Source of the DNA: Pelecanus crispus
Lineage: Eukaryota > Chordata > Aves > Pelecaniformes > Pelecanidae
Direction of reading: 5' to 3'
Length of the DNA stretch: 64,000 nucleotides
Assembly (NCBI RefSeq): GCF_030463565.1
Contig: NC_134643.1
Coordinates: 119,639,809 to 119,703,808, forward strand
Every line of letters begins with the position of its first letter. The first letter of the stretch is position 1. Positions 1-11,687 of this stretch are shown here, piece after piece. The position numbers and the translations under genes were made by a program. The notes beneath the pieces were generated by a model. It was not told the DNA's origin. It saw only the letters and a program-made list of their open reading frames with translations, and made no database searches.

Positions 1-3000
1 TAGGAATGAAGTCATACTGTCATACAATATAATAATGGAAAGTGGCTGATTATGTTTTGTACTATAAAGAGCTGGGTCTCATCATAGGAGGAGATTCAAT
101 GCCTTTTAAGAAAAAAAGACTATCCAAAGTAATGACATTTAAACATTACTTGTCAAGTAAGAAAATATTGGAGCATATCTTTTTAGGCTCAAGTCCACAT
201 TAATCTCAATATTCAAAAAGAAAAGAGCTTATTAATCTGAGCAGACCCTCCCTTTTTCAGAACACCAAATTTGAGGAAAATCTTGTACATCAATTTCCTT
301 AAAAAAAAAAAAAAAAGACATAAACACAACAAACCAAAAATATCCACTACCAAAAGATGCTCAAGCACACACAGAGAGTTAAAATCAAAGGAAGTTAATG
401 TTGGCACGAGCCAGTAAACATCAAAGAAAGATATGATAGATTCGTGCCAATAAATTGGTAGTGATGCAAGAGTTTTATGAGCCTTGGCAGTCCTGTTGGC
501 CCAGACATTTTTGCAGGCATAACTAACTGAAGATATTATCTCTTACCGTTACTGAGATATTATGATTTAGAGCAATCAGTTTTTTTTTTCTTTAGGGCAG
601 ACTGAGTTCACACTGAAGCAAGTGCTGTGTTGAACTAAATAACAGAAGTGAACAGACAAACAGAAACAAGCCAAGAAGAATGAACATATTTCACAACTAA
701 TGAATCTTTTAAAATCAGTGCTTTGAACAGTGCTCCTGCTTTCTAGATATTCCCATCTACAGTTAGTTGGATCTGACTTTGTAAATCATATTTTGCTGTG
801 ACGCTAAAAGCTGTGCATATAAAAATAAATCAAAATGGACAAATGCAGTTGACGAAAAGAAGAAGATTTTGTCAATAAAAGTGAAAATGCCAATTTAAAG
901 TGCTATGGAGTACCCTTGTTTTGCCACTTTTGGCATTTGTATTGGCATACAAAGATTTGTGGAGACATTTCTGACTGCTTGCTGAGACATTGGAGAGCAA
1001 ACCCAATCATTTTTGTGAGGAGGAGTACAGCCAAATAGGAAATGACCAAGTCAACCAAAAGAATGTCATCTCAGCGTTTTGATTCAGGAAAACATTTAAT
1101 GAAGTGCACAACTCCAAGCACTTGAATAAACCCACTGGAAAGAACAGCATCTGCTCACAAGTAGGTACCTATCTCTGAGCAGTGAAACAATGAGCTTTGC
1201 TGGGCTCAGTAAGGGTGCATGTTGAAGGAGAGGCAGTTAAATCCCCCTTCCCTTCCCTGAGCTTGTAAAAGTACAACTGTTTTAGTAAAAGTCCCCCTAA
1301 GCTCCTGCAGTTAATAAAACAGACGTTAACATTTTTGAAATGTTTATAAGGAACTCTCTCCTGATAAAAATGCTTTAAGTTGCATAGCTTATCTAGTTAT
1401 TGGATTTATTTAGATCAGCAACATGATTGAAATGATCCTGGAGAGTGTTGAGCATCAACTGCAAAGTCCAGATGAAAACCTGAAGTTCCTATCCTGGCAA
1501 ATGGAAATTGTGGGTGGAAGGTCCTTTTTCCAGTCCAGTCATAGATCTTTGTCTTTTTGGCAAGTCCTTATTTGAGGCAGCACCATCTGTACCATAAAAC
1601 TTTGCTGTGGTTGAGTGTTGAAGTGGAAAGTTATCTTCTAGGGCATTCTAAAAATGGGCATATTTCATTGTTCCTGCCCCAGTACATGATAAATACTTCT
1701 AGAGAATGTAAATGTTTTATAGGTTGTTCCAGTACCAGAATGGCACACCTAATGAATTGCTGACTTCAAAGTACATCAGAAGTCCAATATTCAGAGTGAC
1801 AATCTCTGGATTTCAATCTTTCTCTTCTTTCTCTCTCTCTCTCTCTCTTTTTTTTTTTTTTAAGATTACAAGGGACAGTAGTAGAGTTGTGGAGTCTATC
1901 TGAGGCGTATGCGTGGTAGGGATACATTTTACTCTGTCAGGTTCTGACATGCATTCTTTTTGAAGGTGATTATTGATTTTCTGCCTTCACAAGAAGAAAT
2001 GACTCAACACCCCCACCACCACCACCTGAGAATATAAATCATGGCTTAAGGGAAAAAAGAACCCCCCAGTCTTGCTCTTTTTAAAAATGTATATGTTAAA
2101 ATAGGAATGGAGAAGGAAATAATAATGCAAGTACTTTTTACAGAAAGAAGAGTTGCTCTGAAATAGCACTCTGCATTACTTAACTAGCTTGTAGAAGACT
2201 TGGACATTATCAGATGTGGCAAACCAATGCTTCTTATGATGTAATTTTCTTTAGGTGGATGCTAAGTGTTTGTGCTTAATGTGCTCTCTCTCTCTGACAT
2301 CACACAAGTGATAATCATCTTTGCTGTAGACTATTTCTTTGGAAAGGAAGCAAAATGGCTGAATAAGTATGCAGTGATAAAATGTATATTTTGCTGTCTG
2401 TCATAAGGATTTAGAAGTATGGCAGCCTTGCACTGTTTTAAGATGAATTGTGTGTCTGTTCTTTGCTGTGGGTTTTGTGTTCCAGTCCCATCTCAGTAGC
2501 AGCTGTACTTGAAAATGAGCATGAACAAGAAGTCAAGATTTTGACCCTGTGGATTTGTATATTTGGGGCAGTAGCATTTTTATATTAATGGTAACATTTT
2601 TTTATATTGTAGATTATATTTGTTCGCTTTTTCTTACCTCCATCCAAAAAAGGTAACCAAAAATATAGCAGATATCTAGGGGAAAAATATTCTAACTGAA
2701 AGAGAAGAGCACTTGAGTATTGCATTTTTTGCCTGGAGCCAGCAAGGACAATATTGTTCTACAATATGATGATTGGCATATAATTTAGATGCTTGTTCCC
2801 AAGAAAGATAGAAAAGAATTAGGAGCAGGTAGAAGGTTGAAATCAGAAAGAAGTTGAGAAATTGAGATGGAGCATGGAATGCAGATGGAGGAAAGGTACC
2901 TGGGGGAGGCAGAATAGGTGGGAAGAAGAAATGAGTAAGAAATAAAAAAATAGAAACAGCAGGAATAAAACCTGGAAGGGCAAAGACAAGGAAAAGGTGG

Positions 3001-4154
3001 GGTGGAGAAACCCGGATGGTATGGAAAATGAAAAGCCCTCTTACGCCTTTCAGGTCAGGATAGAAGAGCCCCAGCAGGAAACAGATTAAATTTGTGCCTT
3101 TTCAGATTTCACTGAGGAGAGAAGTTCCCACGCTGTTTTGGCAACCTTTTTAAACACTAAAATTACTTTAAAATATTTCCCTGCCCCTTACTCCCAAAGA
3201 AAATGTCAGCTGAGAGGAAAAAAGAAAAAAAGTCTTATCCCAAACTGCTGTTAGTCAGGAAGTGTAAAAGTGACAGGGATGACTCATATCACGTACATCA
3301 GGCACACTGAAAACAGAAGATATGAACAGCAAAATAGGAAGATGAGTGTCTTGTGGTCTATTTGAAGTGCTTTAAATGTGTAGTTTATAAAACAGCAGGT
3401 GGGAATAGGTGTCTAGAAATAACCAGCCAATGGATAAAATGCCAAGGGATTTTTTTTCCCCCCTAAATCATATATTGCTTCAAGGATAAAATACAGAGGT
3501 CCACAAAAACCACCAATAAAAAGTTCCGAACCTCAAACCATTAAAAATTTTAACTGGCTGCCACCTCTCTTCTGGACATTGAAGGTTTGTCTTCTCCAGG
3601 CTAAACTAAACTGCTTGTCTACCACACAGAAATATTTTTTTCTCATACAAGTGCCCACAACAGTGGTATTTATACCATTTTTGTCCTGAGAAAGAATGGC
3701 AGATATAGGTTTTGGGGCAGGTCCTAGAGAAACATGCATCGGCCAGTGAAAGAGCAGGCAGAGCTCTGGGGGCGATGCTGAACCACAGGAAAATAGCATC
3801 CGAAGCGACACTAAGGCTATCCACCTTGTCTGCTCTTGCCATTTCAGATTAAAGAGAAAATACCATTATTTCCTGATTCTTTTTACACATAAGAGGCAGT
3901 CCCAGGAGTAGTAACTCAGCCGACAGGAGTAATACCAACTTAGGACAGAATTTTCCAGCCTGGTCCTATGCCACTTCCTTCGTGCTACGGTACAGATGAA
4001 GTCAGCATGTTACTGAATCCACATTTGCACCCTGTCAAGCACTATTCTGAAATAAGTGCTCCTTACATGCAAGGAGACCTAGCACATTCACTGTGTCTCA
4101 CATCTGCTTGTGTTCAATCCTACCTATTTTGTGAATCCCCAAATGAAAATAACC
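1..4154. other. Gene-free AT-rich intergenic stretch
   Basis: No exon, RNA gene or classifiable repeat is visible. Open frames are short and of chance length. It holds a 16-bp poly(A) run at 301-316, a CT dinucleotide run merging into poly(T) at 1830-1861, and a strongly purine-biased stretch at about 2815-3040. Confidence 0.6.
1830..1861. repeat. (CT)n / poly(T) simple repeat
   Basis: About nine CT dinucleotides pass directly into a run of about 15 T. It is a simple-sequence tract with no sign of being the tail of a recognisable element. Confidence 0.85.
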
Positions 4155-4510
4155 ATAGAATAATTTACGCTGGAAGGCACATGTTGAGCATGCACTCGGT
4201 CGAAGTGTCCACATTGTAAATAAAGCCATTAACAGTCTTGGCTGTGGTATTGATCCCTGAGGCACACCACTAGCAATCAGCTGCCAGCTGGACTTTGTAC
4301 TGCTGATCACCACCCTTTGAGCCCATCAGTCCAGCCAAATATCCACCCACCTTGTTGTCCACTTATTCAATCCAGATCTCACCAATTTGGCAGCAAGAAT
4401 ACTGCAGGAAATGGTATCAAAGGCCTCGCTAAAGTCAAGGTATACAACACCCACTGCTCTCCCTTTCATCATGCACCCAGTGATCTCATCATAGAGAGCA
4501 GGCAGGCTGG
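4155..4510 (-). mobile_element. Degenerate CR1 LINE fragment with internal deletion
   Basis: Read on the minus strand, the segment encodes a decayed CR1 reverse-transcriptase stretch with the motif YLDFSEAFDTIS (RT catalytic block A) followed by SGVPQGS (block B). An in-frame stop falls between them and the frame ends before the FADD block. At the low-coordinate end (about 4155-4185) the plus strand reads like the reverse complement of a CR1 3' tail (ATAGAATAATTT then GGAAGGCAC). The tail therefore appears joined almost directly to the RT region, with the C-terminal coding part missing. This is an old, inactive copy; the exact edges are approximate. Confidence 0.8.
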
Positions 4511-7500
4511 TCAGGCATGATAACAAAATATTTCTTCTTCAAATAATCTTTGCTTCCTCTCTTCTTCTGGGGAGCAAACTAAACAGAAAAACATGCAAAT
4601 CCCAGATCTAAATTTGCCCAGTAAGTGTGCATGCAATGCATTATTACAGGCATACATTACTGTAACACCCAAAGTCTCAAATTCAAACCTAGGGTGGTAT
4701 TACAGAGAGATGAAAGAATACTATCTTTGCTCAAAAAGAATTTACCATCAAGGACCAAACCTTAGCATAAATGACTTGTGATTTCCTGTTACCAGTGTCA
4801 TACTATTTCTCTTGGGAATGATTGTGCAAAGTATTGCTTGCTAATAAAAGGTAGTTGTTTAAAGAGTCAGCTTATGGTTTTATCTAAGAATTCATAAAGT
4901 TAATAAGCTTAGAAAGAATTATCAAAAGCTACATTTCCACTGTATATTACAATTGAGGGGGTAGAGTTATACATTTTTGCATACCTATGCAGTAAACATT
5001 TTTAGGCAACAGACACTTGTGTTTGAGGGACTAAGGCTTGTGTTCAGCTAGAGATGCTTGCCCAAGCTTTCAGAAAGACAGAATCTTCAACAATCTCTTC
5101 ACATCTACAAGCAGTGTTTTAGAGAAGAACAGATTGTTTATCTGTGTGATAGATGTGTCCTGCCTTCTGATGAATAGAAATCATTACCATCAGTAACCAA
5201 GGATAATCTCCAGGGTACAGGTAGCGATTCCTTTCTGCAGAGGTTTTTGTTGGCTCCAGTGGCTTTTGGGGAACTCAGCAGCTATATGAGTGCTGAGAAT
5301 CCACTGCAAATCCATCATAGTTGGAAAATTCATTGTAAGATAGCAATAAAACAAAAAAAAGTTATTTCCTTCTTTGTCTCCCAGCTCAATCAGAGAACAT
5401 CCAAAATACAGCAAACCCTGTAGAGAAAATGAGATAAATTGGTTTCAGATGACTTGTCACTATAAGTCATCTTGGACCTCAACAACGGAAGTGGACAAGA
5501 AAATCTTTCTGAGTTTGCATGGACACTAAAGTACTGCAAAGAAATTTTGTGCCCAATTTCAGCAGAAATGTTTCTTGGTCTGTTTTGTCCAGATCCTTCC
5601 TTATTCACACAAGTTTGGCTAAGTCAAAGGTAAACAACTTTCAACCATATCTGGTTCTACCATAAAAGTTTCATACAGTTTCTGTTGCCAGAGCACAAGA
5701 GATGCATCACATAGAGTCATCTGCCAGGATGGACTGACAGCGACCTGAATCCATTCATAAATCCTGACTCATTTATGCACAAGCAAAAATAGCCCAAATT
5801 CCAGCGCATTCTTAAAACTGAGACATTCATTATACTTGGTACATCCCAGCTCTCTGTCATGCAGCCTGGATGAACGAGGCATAGCACTGGCCTCCACATA
5901 ATATAAGTGCCCACCAGCGGATGTTCTAGTTTTAAACCTTTCTTGGAGACAGGAGCAGGCGTTGTGTCTGAGCTGCAGCCAGAGGAATGGTAGGCAGGGC
6001 CTGGTAGGTGTCTGCCCAGCTCAGGCTCCTCCAGTGTGCAGGATGAACACAGCAGAGATATTGCACACAGCTTCCCAGCCCCCTCCTTTCAAACACGGCG
6101 ATGCCACTGGGCTGCTTGCAGAGCTGAATGCAGAGCTTTGCCAAACGGAGACAACCTCATCAGCCACCCCCTGGAGGGGGGCTCTGTGCTGGTTTGAGTG
6201 GGAACTGGGTTGAAGCCTTTTTAGCTTTCAAAAAGAGTAAGGGTCAAGTGACTGCGCTACAATAAGGGAGCAGTGACAGATCGGGTCATTGGTTTTCCTT
6301 CTAAAGTTTCGGAAATTCAGTTTGCGAAATCATAGTCTAGAAGTACACATCAAGCAAGCTCAGTTCTTCTGTAGACAAAACTGAAGTAGCAGGACATACT
6401 GAATCAGGCCTTTTCCTGGATTATACCTGAAATAAAGTGCTTATAAGCCTGTTGTAATAGTGGGGAGTACGAAAGATTATTCACTGTCAACAAAGGCTAG
6501 AAACAAAACATTGCAAGAACATTGCAGATGGTTAAATAAGGGTTTCTCAGGTAACATTGCCTTATGTAAAAGTGTCCTCCTCTGTCCTCCAATGTCAACA
6601 AGAAACAGTTCTGTGTCATTCAGCATGGCTTGAATATATTTTTATAGTACTATCCCGTGTTGGTGCTTTTAGATTGAAATCAGATGCAAAGCTGAGTGCT
6701 CTACGATGATTAGGATTTTCTTTTGAGTTTGTAGGTTCACTTTATCCCAGAACAGGAAGCAGTTTTATTTACTTGCTTAATACAGCATCAGCATGATGAG
6801 CAGGATAGCTTTCTAGCTGCAAAGGAAAAGGTTCGGAGATTAGCACTTTCCCCCAATGGATGTTATGGCTCATATACCAAACAGCCCTGAATGGAGATGC
6901 CGGAGATGTTTCAGACCTTAAAACTGTAAAACTGTGTGTTAACTCAGATGAGTCTTGTATTTTATTACTACAGATAAAACATACAATTTAATTAAACGTG
7001 CACCTATAAAATGTAAGGTTCAGTTAACTCTCGGCTTTATTTTAATACAACCTACATAGGTAACTAATGGTAATGTTATGTAAAGAATGAATAGCTTTTC
7101 AAGTCATAAAACACCCTGGAGCTATGTTGTTTTCTCAATTTATAACAGCTCCAATTTCAAGCTTAGTTTCTGCTCACATCGTCACTTAACCCTTCATCTT
7201 CTATGTTCTTCCTCACTTGTCTGTACAGCTTATCTTTAAACACTATAATAGACCCATTAACACAGCTGTTTTCTGTATCATAAATGTAAGTGAATTTCAA
7301 CTGTATGCATCCAAACCCAGGGCTGAAATTTAAATAGGGGAGATACAATATTTAAAAGAATGCATATACAGTGTTACAGTCAGAACATCAAGAGCAGCAG
7401 AGCCGATGAAAGTAAATTTGGGTATGCTTTTTACCTGGGTGGATATTTGAAAGTCAAAGGAATTGAGTCACAGGACGTTATTTTCTTACGTGTAACCAGA

Positions 7501-10500
7501 TGCCTCAAGGATTCATCTTGTACTTTGGTATCCAATGAAAACTTCTTTTTTGATCAACAAGCCTGAGTAGGGTGCTTTTCATCCTGATACTGATATGACT
7601 TATAACTTCTGTTGTCAAAATAAAATCTAAAGCATCGCTGTTCTGCAAACATATATTCGTATCCACTTAGCAAGGTCAAGAGACCTTGTCTTCAGCTGGT
7701 ATAAACAGAAGAAAATGAAAATGCTACAGTTATTTTGAATTAAATCAACTGATTAGCCGTCCAAGACCTTCTTATAACAAGTACCTGTACTATTACCCAT
7801 CTACCATACCTTTAAAGTCCCTTTCCCATAAATAAGAAGCGTGGGCTTCCTTTCTCCAAGACATTGCTTTTCTTTCCTAAGGCAGCCTTAGAATATCCCC
7901 TTTTCGGAAGCTCATTCTCCAGCCATTCCTCCTCAGAAGTAAGAGGGATATTTCAACTTCAATAAATAATATTGGATGTTTTTTTGAGAAAACAACAGTT
8001 AGCCCAAATTCACCCAAATTCAGTTGGGCATACTGAACACCATGTTTTCTGTAAAACAGGAACAAAACAAAAGCAAATCTGCTCCTTGAGGCAGTAAGTA
8101 GTACATTGGATGACAAGAGCTATTTATGCTGTACATCCTTCTGTCTGATTTAGGATGCTTCCTTAGCATATTCGGCAGGCAGCATCCCTGAAGCACACCG
8201 TTTTTCCTTTGCTTCTCTTATCAGTGCTTCCTCCCTTATGCACAGCTGGTTTGCAGAAACCCTCAGCATGCAGATAATCAGGTAAGAGCTACAAGTGCTT
8301 AACCGACATGCTCCTGTGCCAAGAGCAACCGAAACGAAGCTCAGGTGGCACAGTACAGAAACACCAGGCTTGGGGAAATGAGAGTAAGGGCAAGTTGGAG
8401 AACATGGTGCCCTGCCTCTCCACGGCTTGGGGTACTAACACTCCCCCTCCTGCAGCTTTCTTGATGAGGACCAGGTCAGGCAACTCCACCTCGCACATCG
8501 TTATGGGGCACCAGCGTAACACCAGGGGCCTTAGTGCCCAGAGGAAATTTCAGCGCTGGGTCTTTACATTCCGTTCAGAGGAGTTTTTGCTGGCCAAACA
8601 CAAGCATGGTACAAATCCTCTCCTGCACTGCTTGGAGCTCATGCCCTGAGAGGTGGGGTCATCTTCACACCCCTGCTTTCTTAATTTGCTCTAGTGTAGG
8701 GAAGTTATTCTGACATGTGGCAGGGTTGCCTAAAGTTATGTCTCTCCCTTTGTGTCATGCAGAGGTGAGCCATAGTAGAGACCTAAGGCAGTTGTGGAAC
8801 TGGCCTTTTGTCTAGATTTATTAACTGTAATTACAACATCATCCATTCCTTTGGCTTTCAGGCGTTCATGTATTTCTTGCTGGTTTACAACATCTTTTGC
8901 CAATGGAATAATGCTGATTGACTCAAAGGACGGCTCATCAAACAATATTTTTCTCATCTGCAGCCCCTCAGATTTCTAGTTAATGAACATATTTAATTAA
9001 GTTAGTCAGAAGTAGACAATACAGTTTACATGATAAAAGAGGTATTACAGCATTAATGAAAACATTTTCATTGGCATTTGACAGGTGTTAAAGGAAATGC
9101 ATTCCAAGGCTATATTGACTGCATTAGTTTTTCTATCCTGTACAAAGACCAGTCATCAAATTATCTGCCTTGTGACAGCAATAAAAATTTGGATCTTTAC
9201 AATGTGGGAATTCATCATTCCTTAACTGTTACCCTGCAGGCACAACAAAATCTTTCCGCTGTTAAAATCATTGGTCAATTTTGAAAGTCATGTCTAGAAC
9301 CATAAGAAATTTAAAAAAAACCCCAAACTGTTGTTGTAAGCCGAAAAAACTCTCACGAAAATTTCCACTGAATTTTAGTTAGTAAAAAAATGTAAAGACA
9401 AAACCTGCTTTCTACCAGTGCTTTATAAATGTTTAATTTCAAACTTGAGAGAACAGCTTTTATTGATTTATCTTCCCCATGGCGTGCCTTCCAAACCAGC
9501 CATCCACACACACGCACAGGGTTAGGGAAACAATTGTAGTATTGGATAAAATCAGTGTTTTCCTTGCCTTCTGCTTCCTGTTCCTCACCAGTCCTGCCCT
9601 GTCTTCCACTTTCCTAGTGGCAGGTCATGAGGGAATTAAAACCAACTGGAATGAAGGACAGATGGATTTTTCCACCCAAACTAAAAAGAGTTTGTTAGAA
9701 TGATCCCAAAGGAGACAAGAAATCCATTTGAAAAGCAATCTTTTCTCCCTTGATGTTTCACATCGAGAAACATTATTTTCAGCCAGTTCAGTCCTAGCAT
9801 GTTTGTGTGTGTGTATTTAGAAACAGGCTCAACACTTGGTCTCCTACTGCTGCGTGCTCTTCAGGGCTTCAGGTTTAGGTTAGAGAGGTGCATATCAAGA
9901 AAGGCACAATACTAGGAACAGGTAGCACCTGCAATGATCATAACTGCTTATTTAAGTAAAAATGAACATTTTATGCTGTGTTTAAATGGGATGATGGAAT
10001 TTTTACTTCTAAATTTGGCTTAGACTTTTGTTTGAATGTCAATAATACTCTAAAGTTATTCACTTTTACCACAATTAGGTTGTTTATTTTTTGTAACTGC
10101 AGTTTTAAAATTAAAGACACACACTTGTTTTCATGGGAGCAGGGAAGGCTAACACTGAAGCCTTCTCCATTTCTGCATGCTTCTAGATAGGGGCAAACTT
10201 GCTCTCGTCTGTGTGGTGCCCAGTGTACACAGTCTGCGTCCACCCTTCCTGACGGGAAACCTGACTAACATTTTTAGTTTATGTTGGAAAAAACAGACTA
10301 AATCCTCTTTCCTTTTGGACAGAACTTAATCAGCAAGAGAGGGACTATATTTTCTGAAAGCTCTAGCCCAAAGTTTACAAAATTCAGCATAAGGATGCTG
10401 CCTTAGTGATTTTAATCTCCTCCTGATCTCAACAGCTTTGTGTTTGTACTAGAATTTTTTTGGCTTTTTCCTATTATCTTCTTCCTTATTTCTCTTATAT

Positions 10501-11143
10501 AACAAAGGGCAACTAGGATACTGCTTGAAGGCAACCATTTTCAACAAGATTTTCTCCGAGTCAAACGTTTATAGAAGCCCTAATGAGGTCATACTCAAAG
10601 AACTGCATCTCTTTCTGCTGTCCCTTTTAGATATACATTAGACACTTCATAAACATTTGCATGAAGAGGCAGACCATGAGTCTGGTATTATAAAACCATA
10701 TATTGAAAATGTCTGAGGATCTAAGGCCTTTCTAGCAACATCTCTCTCTTCTATTCAGTCCGTAACAGAGATGTGCAAAAGCTAGGTTTATTTTCAGTTG
10801 GGCAGTGAGAGAAGCAAAAAGTTGCATGCACATATCATTCAGATAAAATTTAAGATCTTTAGATCTTTGCTTTACAGGAATGAAAATCTTCCACAGCACA
10901 TTTAATTTCATTCAAAACATGCCACTTGACTCCATTTGAATCCCCAGACGGCTGGGAATGGTACCACTGACTCTGTATTACTCAGAAGCACAGGGTTAGA
11001 GCATTTGGAGGGAAATTTGAGGCACTGGAAGGAAAGACAAAACTACTATTCCCCTCAGGTCTGTGACTTTAGTTTCTCGATTTTCCATTTCTACCCCTCC
11101 CTCCTCCTGCCTGCCCTGAGCAAACTATTTTGATTTGGCCATA
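4511..11143. other. Gene-free intergenic stretch
   Basis: No exon with supporting splice sites and no recognisable repeat family were found. A 73-codon minus-strand frame at 8736-8957 is discussed under findings. Short poly(A) or poly(T) runs occur, but none resembles a retroposon tail. The composition is ordinary AT-rich avian intergenic sequence. Confidence 0.5.
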
Positions 11144-11384
11144 TGTCCTGGTTTCAGCTGGGATAGAGTTCATTTTCTTTCTAGGAGCTGGTACAGTGCT
11201 GTGTTTTGGATTTAGAATGAGAATAATGCTGATAACACACTGATGGTTTAGTTGTTGCTAAGTACTGCTTACACCAGTCAAGGACTTTTCAGCTTCCCAT
11301 GCTCTGCCAGGTGCACAAGAAGCTGGGAGTGGGCACAGCCGGGACAGCTGACCCAAACTGGCCAAAGGGCTATTCCATACCATG

Positions 11385-11392
11385 TGACGCCA
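11385..11392 (+). promoter_or_regulatory. CRE-like site (TGACGCCA) in solo LTR copy 1
   Basis: TGACGCCA lies just upstream of the LTR TATA box. The second LTR has the perfect CRE palindrome TGACGTCA at the same place, so this copy differs by one base and its symmetry is broken. Confidence 0.5.
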
Positions 11393-11401
11393 TGCTCAGT
11401 A

Positions 11402-11407
11402 TATAAA
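11402..11407 (+). promoter_or_regulatory. TATA box of solo LTR copy 1
   Basis: TATAAA precedes a G tract and the LTR palindrome. Its position, about 150 bp before the ATTAAA signal, fits the U3/R boundary of an LTR promoter. Confidence 0.6.
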
Positions 11408-11430
11408 CTGGGGGGGGGGGTTGGCCGGGG

Positions 11431-11446
11431 AGCAGCGATCGCTGCT
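11431..11446. repeat. 16-bp perfect palindrome in solo LTR copy 1
   Basis: AGCAGCGATCGCTGCT is its own reverse complement. The same core is an 18-bp palindrome in LTR copy 2. It sits about 25 bp downstream of the TATA box, close to the expected transcription start. Confidence 0.9.
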
Positions 11447-11552
11447 TGGGAACTGTCTGGGCACTGGTCAGCAGGTGGTGAGCAGTTGCCTTGTGCATCA
11501 ATTGCTTTGTATATTCTTTTATCATTATTATTTTCTCTTCCTCTGCTGTGCT

Positions 11553-11558
11553 ATTAAA
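11553..11558 (+). terminator. Polyadenylation signal ATTAAA in solo LTR copy 1
   Basis: ATTAAA occurs at the same relative position in both LTR copies (40421-40426 in copy 2), as expected for the R-region poly(A) signal. Confidence 0.55.
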
Positions 11559-11687
11559 CTGCCTTTATCTCAACCCATGGGTTTTGCTTTTTTTTTTTTC
11601 TGATTCTCTCCCCCATCCCACGGGAGGTGGGAGGGTAAGTGAGCAGCTGTGTGGTGCTTGGTTGCCAACTGGGGTTAAACCATGACA

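Larger units (their letters stand above)
11144..11687 (+). mobile_element. Solo LTR of an avian endogenous retrovirus (copy 1)
   Basis: The element begins TGTCCTGG and ends CCATGACA, the TG...CA form of retroviral LTRs. It is closely similar along its whole length to the LTR at 39937-40547. It carries a TATA box (TATAAA, 11402-11407), a G run, a 16-bp palindrome and an ATTAAA polyadenylation signal (11553-11558) in the order expected for U3-R-U5. No internal viral sequence lies on either side, so it is a solo LTR. The flanks (CCATA on the left, CTGTA on the right) do not form a target-site duplication. The family name cannot be fixed without a repeat library. Confidence 0.85.

Noticed and set aside
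8308..8649. 113-codon plus-strand open frame
   Set aside because: Chance length, no recognisable domain and no splice or promoter context.
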